A DNA stretch of 64,000 nucleotides, taken from NCBI RefSeq assembly GCF_014203795.1, contig NZ_JACHJU010000006.1, positions 1 through 64,000 on the forward strand, read 5' to 3'. The position numbers and the translations under genes were made by a program. Source of the DNA: Streptosporangium album (GTDB lineage: Bacteria; Actinomycetota; Actinomycetes; Streptosporangiales; Streptosporangiaceae). Shown piece by piece: positions 60,661-64,000 of this stretch (positions within the stretch are counted from its first letter, which is position 1; each line of letters opens with the position of its first letter). The notes under the pieces were generated by a model. That model searched no databases. It had not been told where the DNA came from and was given only the letters and a program-made list of their open reading frames with translations.

Positions 60661-62375
60661 ACGGACCCCCCGGTCGTCTCCATTGCGGTGGCGCCGCCGG
60701 TCCGGTCGTCTACGGAACGGACGGCCACCCGGTCCGACACCACGCGGCCGTCGGCGATCCGGATCACCCGGTCGGCCACGTCGATCATCGCGGGTCGATG
60801 GGCCACGATCACCGAGGTACGGCCCTCGGCGAGGTCGCGGGTGGCGCTCACGACCGCGCCCTCGCTGCGGCCGTCGAGCCGTGCGGTCGGCTCGTCGAGC
60901 AGCAGGACGTCCGCCGACGGGCGGCAGAACGCGCGGGCGAGTGCGACCCGCTGCCGCTGCCCGGCCGACAGGTTGGCGCCGCGCTCGCCGAGCACCGTCT
61001 CGTATCCGCCGGGTAGCCCGGCCACGAACTCGTCGGCGTACGCGCCCTCGGCCGCCGCCCGCACCTCGTCGATCGTCGCGTCGGGGGAGCCGAGCCTGAT
61101 GTTGTCGGCCACCGAGGTGGCGAACAGGTGGGGGCGCTGCGGCACGGACGCCAGCCGCCGGCGCCAGGAGTCGAGGTCGGTGAGCTCGGCCCCGTCGATC
61201 AGGACCCTGCCGGAGGCGGGAGAGACGGAGCCGAGCAGCAGGTGGAGCAGGGTGCTCTTGCCCGCGCCGCTCTCACCGACCAGCGCGACCCGTTCGCCGG
61301 GCGCGATCACCAGCGAGACGTCCTCCAGCGCGGCCTCCTCGCTGCCCGGATAGCGCACCGTGACGTTCTCCAGCCGGATCTCCGGTGCCCCGCGCCGGCC
61401 GGTGCCCGCCCCGGGCCGGGACCCGCCCTCCGCGGGGCCTTCCGCCTGCCCGTCCAGCACGGCGAAGGCCTGGTCGGCCGCCGCGACCCCTTCCATCGCC
61501 GCGTGGAACCTGCTGCCCATGGTGCGCAGCGGCAGATACGCCTCGGGGGCGAGCAGCAGCACCAGCAGCGCGGTCGACAGGTCGAGCGACCCCGACAGCA
61601 GCCGCAGGCCCACCGGTACGGCGACCAGTGCCAGCGACAGCGAGGCGGCCAGCTCCAGCACCAGCGACGACAGGAACGCCACCCGCAGCGTGCGCATCGT
61701 CGCGTTCCGGTGGGCGTCGGCGACCTGCTGGATCACCCCGGCCTGGAAGCGGGCCCGGCCGAAGGCGCGGAGCGTGGGCAGGCCGCGGACCACGTCCAGG
61801 AAGTGCCCGCCGAGCCGTGACAGGGCCCGCCACTGCTGTTCGGTGACCACCTTGGTGTGCATGCCGACCAGCGCGCCGAAGATCGGGATGAGCGGCAGCG
61901 TGACCAGCACGATCACCGCGCTGGTCAGGTCGGCGGCCAGCAGCCGGACGAGCACGGCGATCGGCACGACCCCGGCGACCGCGACCGCCGGGAGATATCC
62001 CGACAGGTAGGGGTCGAGGGCGTCCAGGCCCCGGCCGGTCAGCGTCACCAGCTCCCCGGAGCGGTGGGAGGCCAGCCGGGCCGGGCCCAGCTCCTGAAGC
62101 CGCGACAGCAGCCGGTGGCGCAGCGCCGACTTCACTCCGGTGGTCGTGCGTCCGGCGGCGATGCCCTGCACCAGGCCCAGCGCCCCTCGGACGGCGACGA
62201 CCAGTGCCAGGAGAACCAGCGCCGAGGTCGCGAACCGCCCGGACAGCACTCCGGCCAGCACCTCCGCCTGGACCAGTACGAGCAGCCCGGCGAGGACCGC
62301 CGCGCCCAGGCAGAGGGCCAGGTGGCGGCGGACGGCCCGTTCGCTCCGGGCAAGCCGTAGAAGATCCTTGTGCAT
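60657..62375 (-). CDS. cydD: Heterodimeric ABC exporter subunit CydD
   Basis: A 572-residue ABC exporter half. ATG 62375 has AAGG six bases upstream. Six TM helices (LALCLGAAVLAGLLVLVQAE, AVAVAGVVPIAVLVRLLAAD, SLVLELAASLSLALVAVPVG). ELGPARLASHRSGELVTLTG is the coupling-helix region. NBD: VALVGESGAGKSTLLHLLLG, NLSAGQRQRVALARAF and DVLLLDEPTARLD. Partner of CydC. It begins 17 bp after cydB on the same strand, completing the cydABDC order usual in actinobacteria. Confidence 0.93.
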   Translation of the reverse strand: MHKDLLRLARSERAVRRHLALCLGAAVLAGLLVLVQAEVLAGVLSGRFATSALVLLALVVAVRGALGLVQGIAAGRTTTGVKSALRHRLLSRLQELGPARLASHRSGELVTLTGRGLDALDPYLSGYLPAVAVAGVVPIAVLVRLLAADLTSAVIVLVTLPLIPIFGALVGMHTKVVTEQQWRALSRLGGHFLDVVRGLPTLRAFGRARFQAGVIQQVADAHRNATMRTLRVAFLSSLVLELAASLSLALVAVPVGLRLLSGSLDLSTALLVLLLAPEAYLPLRTMGSRFHAAMEGVAAADQAFAVLDGQAEGPAEGGSRPGAGTGRRGAPEIRLENVTVRYPGSEEAALEDVSLVIAPGERVALVGESGAGKSTLLHLLLGSVSPASGRVLIDGAELTDLDSWRRRLASVPQRPHLFATSVADNIRLGSPDATIDEVRAAAEGAYADEFVAGLPGGYETVLGERGANLSAGQRQRVALARAFCRPSADVLLLDEPTARLDGRSEGAVVSATRDLAEGRTSVIVAHRPAMIDVADRVIRIADGRVVSDRVAVRSVDDRTGGATAMETTGGSV

Positions 62376-62392
62376 GCGAACCTTTGAAAGCG

Positions 62393-63160
62393 TCAGAAGA
62401 ACGACGGGATCCGGTCGGCCGCACGCCGGGGACCGAACGTGCGCCATACCCATACTTGCGCCCCCACCATGAGCGGTGCGAACGGCAGAAGCATGACACT
62501 CAACACATTCAGTGTCCCGGCGGGGGCGGTGTGTTCCAGCAGCCACGGAACGAGCGCGGCGAGCAGCGCCGTGACGGGCGCGGCCGCGGCGCACGCCGAG
62601 ACCAGCAGAGCCCTGCCGGTCCGGCTCGCGCCGGTCACCTGTCCCGGCAGCCGCCAGGAGACGAAGGTCCAGCCGTGGAAGGCGAACGCCGCGGCCACCA
62701 CCAGCCCGCCGCCGAGGCCGGGCAGGCTGATCGGCGGTCCGGACAGGCCGCCGGCCATCGCCACCAGCGCCATGCCCCAGCTCAGCGCCAGGCCGTAGGA
62801 GCCGACGCAGATCACCCAGTCCCAGCCCGCCCGCCAGGCAGGGCCGTCGAGACGGCGACGGAACCACAGTCCCGCGTCGCGCAGGATCCACGAGACCAGC
62901 AGGGAGACCACCAGCGGGTAGAGGCCGAACAGCGTGTCTCCCTCGATCGAGGGGAAGGCGCCGAACAGCACACCCGCCACGGCCACCAGCCAGACCTCGT
63001 TCGCCAGGACGAACGGCGCCATGGCGGCGACGACGCGGTCGCGGCCCTCCTGGGTCCGGCCGAGCACGGGCAGCAACATGCCCAGGCCGATGTCGAAGCC
63101 CTCCAGGGCGAAGTAGCCGATCAACAGAAGGGCGAACACGCCCGTCCAGAGGATGTCCAC
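62393..63160 (-). CDS. cydB: Cytochrome bd oxidase subunit II (short form)
   Basis: A 255-residue membrane subunit of the bd quinol oxidase. The N-terminus MDILWTGVFALLLIGYFALE GFDIG is the clear CydB signature, followed by GRDRVVAAMAPFVLANEVWL and FGLYPLVVSLLVSWILRDAG. About seven TM helices are seen. Usual CydB proteins have 330-380 residues and eight or nine helices, so this one is about 80-100 residues shorter, mainly in the C-terminal half. The frame is intact between its own start and stop. It lies 10 bp after cydA. Confidence 0.9.
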   Translation of the reverse strand: MDILWTGVFALLLIGYFALEGFDIGLGMLLPVLGRTQEGRDRVVAAMAPFVLANEVWLVAVAGVLFGAFPSIEGDTLFGLYPLVVSLLVSWILRDAGLWFRRRLDGPAWRAGWDWVICVGSYGLALSWGMALVAMAGGLSGPPISLPGLGGGLVVAAAFAFHGWTFVSWRLPGQVTGASRTGRALLVSACAAAAPVTALLAALVPWLLEHTAPAGTLNVLSVMLLPFAPLMVGAQVWVWRTFGPRRAADRIPSFF

Positions 63161-63170
63161 GGTCTTCTCC

Positions 63171-64000
63171 CTAGAAGCTGAGCGCGTGCGCGCGCTCGGT
63201 GGAGCCGGCGGGGCCGTCGCCCGCGCCGAGCGCGGCGGCGCCGGGTCCGCGACGGACGGTCTGGGCGATCAGGAGGTAGTCGACGAGCGCCAGCAGGCCG
63301 AGCACGCCTGCGAACCCGAAGAGCGAGAGGGTGACCATCCCCGTGGTCAGGCCCGGGGACATGGCGTCGGCGACGGTCAGCTTGCCGTTGATCAGCCACG
63401 GCTGGCGGCCCACCTCGCGGGCCAGCCAGCCGCAGATCGCGGCGAGGAAGGGCAGCGGGGTCATGAGCAGGAGGATCGGGTGGGCCCAGCGCCAGCGCGG
63501 CAGCCAGTACACCGTGGGCAGCAGCACGAACATGATGAGGAGCTGGAGCGTCTGCCCGATCGTGATCATGACGCCGAGCCCGGCCCCTGCCAGGGTGGCA
63601 TCGTTGAACTTGTCCGGCTGGAAGATGCCGACCGGACCGAACTGGGCGTAGCCGAAGCCGACCGTGACCAGCGAGCCGATGAACGCGGCCACCACCCCCA
63701 GACGGAGCGATCTCGTGAAGAACTCCCGCTCGGCGGTCCGCCTGAGCAGCTGGTACGCGCTCGCGCCCATCACCACGAACCCGCCGGTCCACAGGCCCGC
63801 ACCGAGCACGTGGGGGAGTGACATGGCCAGCATGGGGTTGGTGACCAGCGCGCCGAAGTCGGTCAGCGCCAGGTGGTCGCCCCGCTCCACGGCTCCCGCC
63901 GGGTTCTGCAGGAACGAGTTGGCCACCATGATCCAGAAAGCGGAGGCGTAGGCGGTCAGGGTCACCAGCCAGATGCACGCCAGGTGGAGCCACTTGGGCA
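63171..64000 (-). CDS. cydA: Cytochrome bd oxidase subunit I, C-terminal part (5' end outside window)
   Basis: The last ~276 codons of CydA; the frame is open to the right edge. WLHLACIWLVTLTAYASAFW, IMVANSFLQNPAG, LPHVLGAGLWTGGFVVMGAS and the diagnostic GWLAREVGRQPWLINGKL (GRQPW) are present. The region between, with GFGYAQFGPVGIFQPDKFND, matches a short Q-loop type. The oxidase reduces O2 with quinol at high affinity. It is first in the cydABDC operon. Confidence 0.93.
   Translation of the reverse strand, partial: PKWLHLACIWLVTLTAYASAFWIMVANSFLQNPAGAVERGDHLALTDFGALVTNPMLAMSLPHVLGAGLWTGGFVVMGASAYQLLRRTAEREFFTRSLRLGVVAAFIGSLVTVGFGYAQFGPVGIFQPDKFNDATLAGAGLGVMITIGQTLQLLIMFVLLPTVYWLPRWRWAHPILLLMTPLPFLAAICGWLAREVGRQPWLINGKLTVADAMSPGLTTGMVTLSLFGFAGVLGLLALVDYLLIAQTVRRGPGAAALGAGDGPAGSTERAHALSF

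Overview
The window is high-GC DNA from a filamentous actinomycete. Strong GC bias at third codon positions, GTG starts, four-base start/stop overlaps, a twin-arginine PhoD, an F420-type LLM oxidoreductase, PPK2 and an HspR-type (HAIR) element in front of lon all fit. A Streptosporangiaceae-like host (Streptosporangium, Nonomuraea and relatives) is my best guess, by inference only. I see no rRNA, tRNA or CRISPR array.

Layout. 1-3444: start of a non-ribosomal peptide synthetase (A-T-C-A...), running off the left edge. 3445-10977: a scarred, mobile-element-rich accessory stretch. It holds an aminoglycoside-phosphotransferase remnant, a frameshifted R-S-E ADP-ribosyltransferase divergent from a macro-domain protein, an IS110-like remnant, an IS200/IS605 element (tnpA/tnpB with end hairpins), and an IS1182-like element (8700-10485, 18-bp inverted repeats, TGAA duplication) splitting a small gene. 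10978-25498: mostly housekeeping genes: PPK2, a PAP2-lipid kinase fusion, a lipoprotein, a zinc-ribbon protein, an APH-fold kinase, LLM and HAD enzymes, a metallopeptidase, ArfB, a serine hydrolase, PhoD, an FG-GAP propeller protein and a P450. 25717-31136: a winged-helix regulator divergent from a 1520-residue secreted Kelch/CarboxypepD-like protein, with a palindrome between them.

32800-38132 is a tightly overlapping five-gene operon matching the functionally unassigned STM4015-4014-4013-4012-4011 families: leucine-rich-repeat protein, ATP-grasp-like protein, sulfatase-fold hydrolase and two radical SAM proteins. A DUF6745 gene and its small partner run towards it. 39750-46369: two TetR regulators, one with a palindromic operator facing doxX, heme oxygenase with duplicated TGACA-N3-TGTC operators, acyltransferase-3, a serine hydrolase and a two-component system.

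46531-53852: HAIR-controlled lon, then metNIQ (methionine uptake) behind a Met/Cys-rich leader peptide, then an acyl-CoA synthetase whose start lies in a palindrome. 54000-64000: a decayed FAD-oxidoreductase fragment, HtrA protease, a regulator-coupled ABC transporter operon and the cytochrome bd operon cydA-cydB-cydD-cydC, with cydA leaving the right edge.

The three loci most worth attention are the ADP-ribosyltransferase/macro-domain pair with its apparent glycosylase-like N-terminal scar, the STM4011-4015 operon, and the methionine leader upstream of metN.
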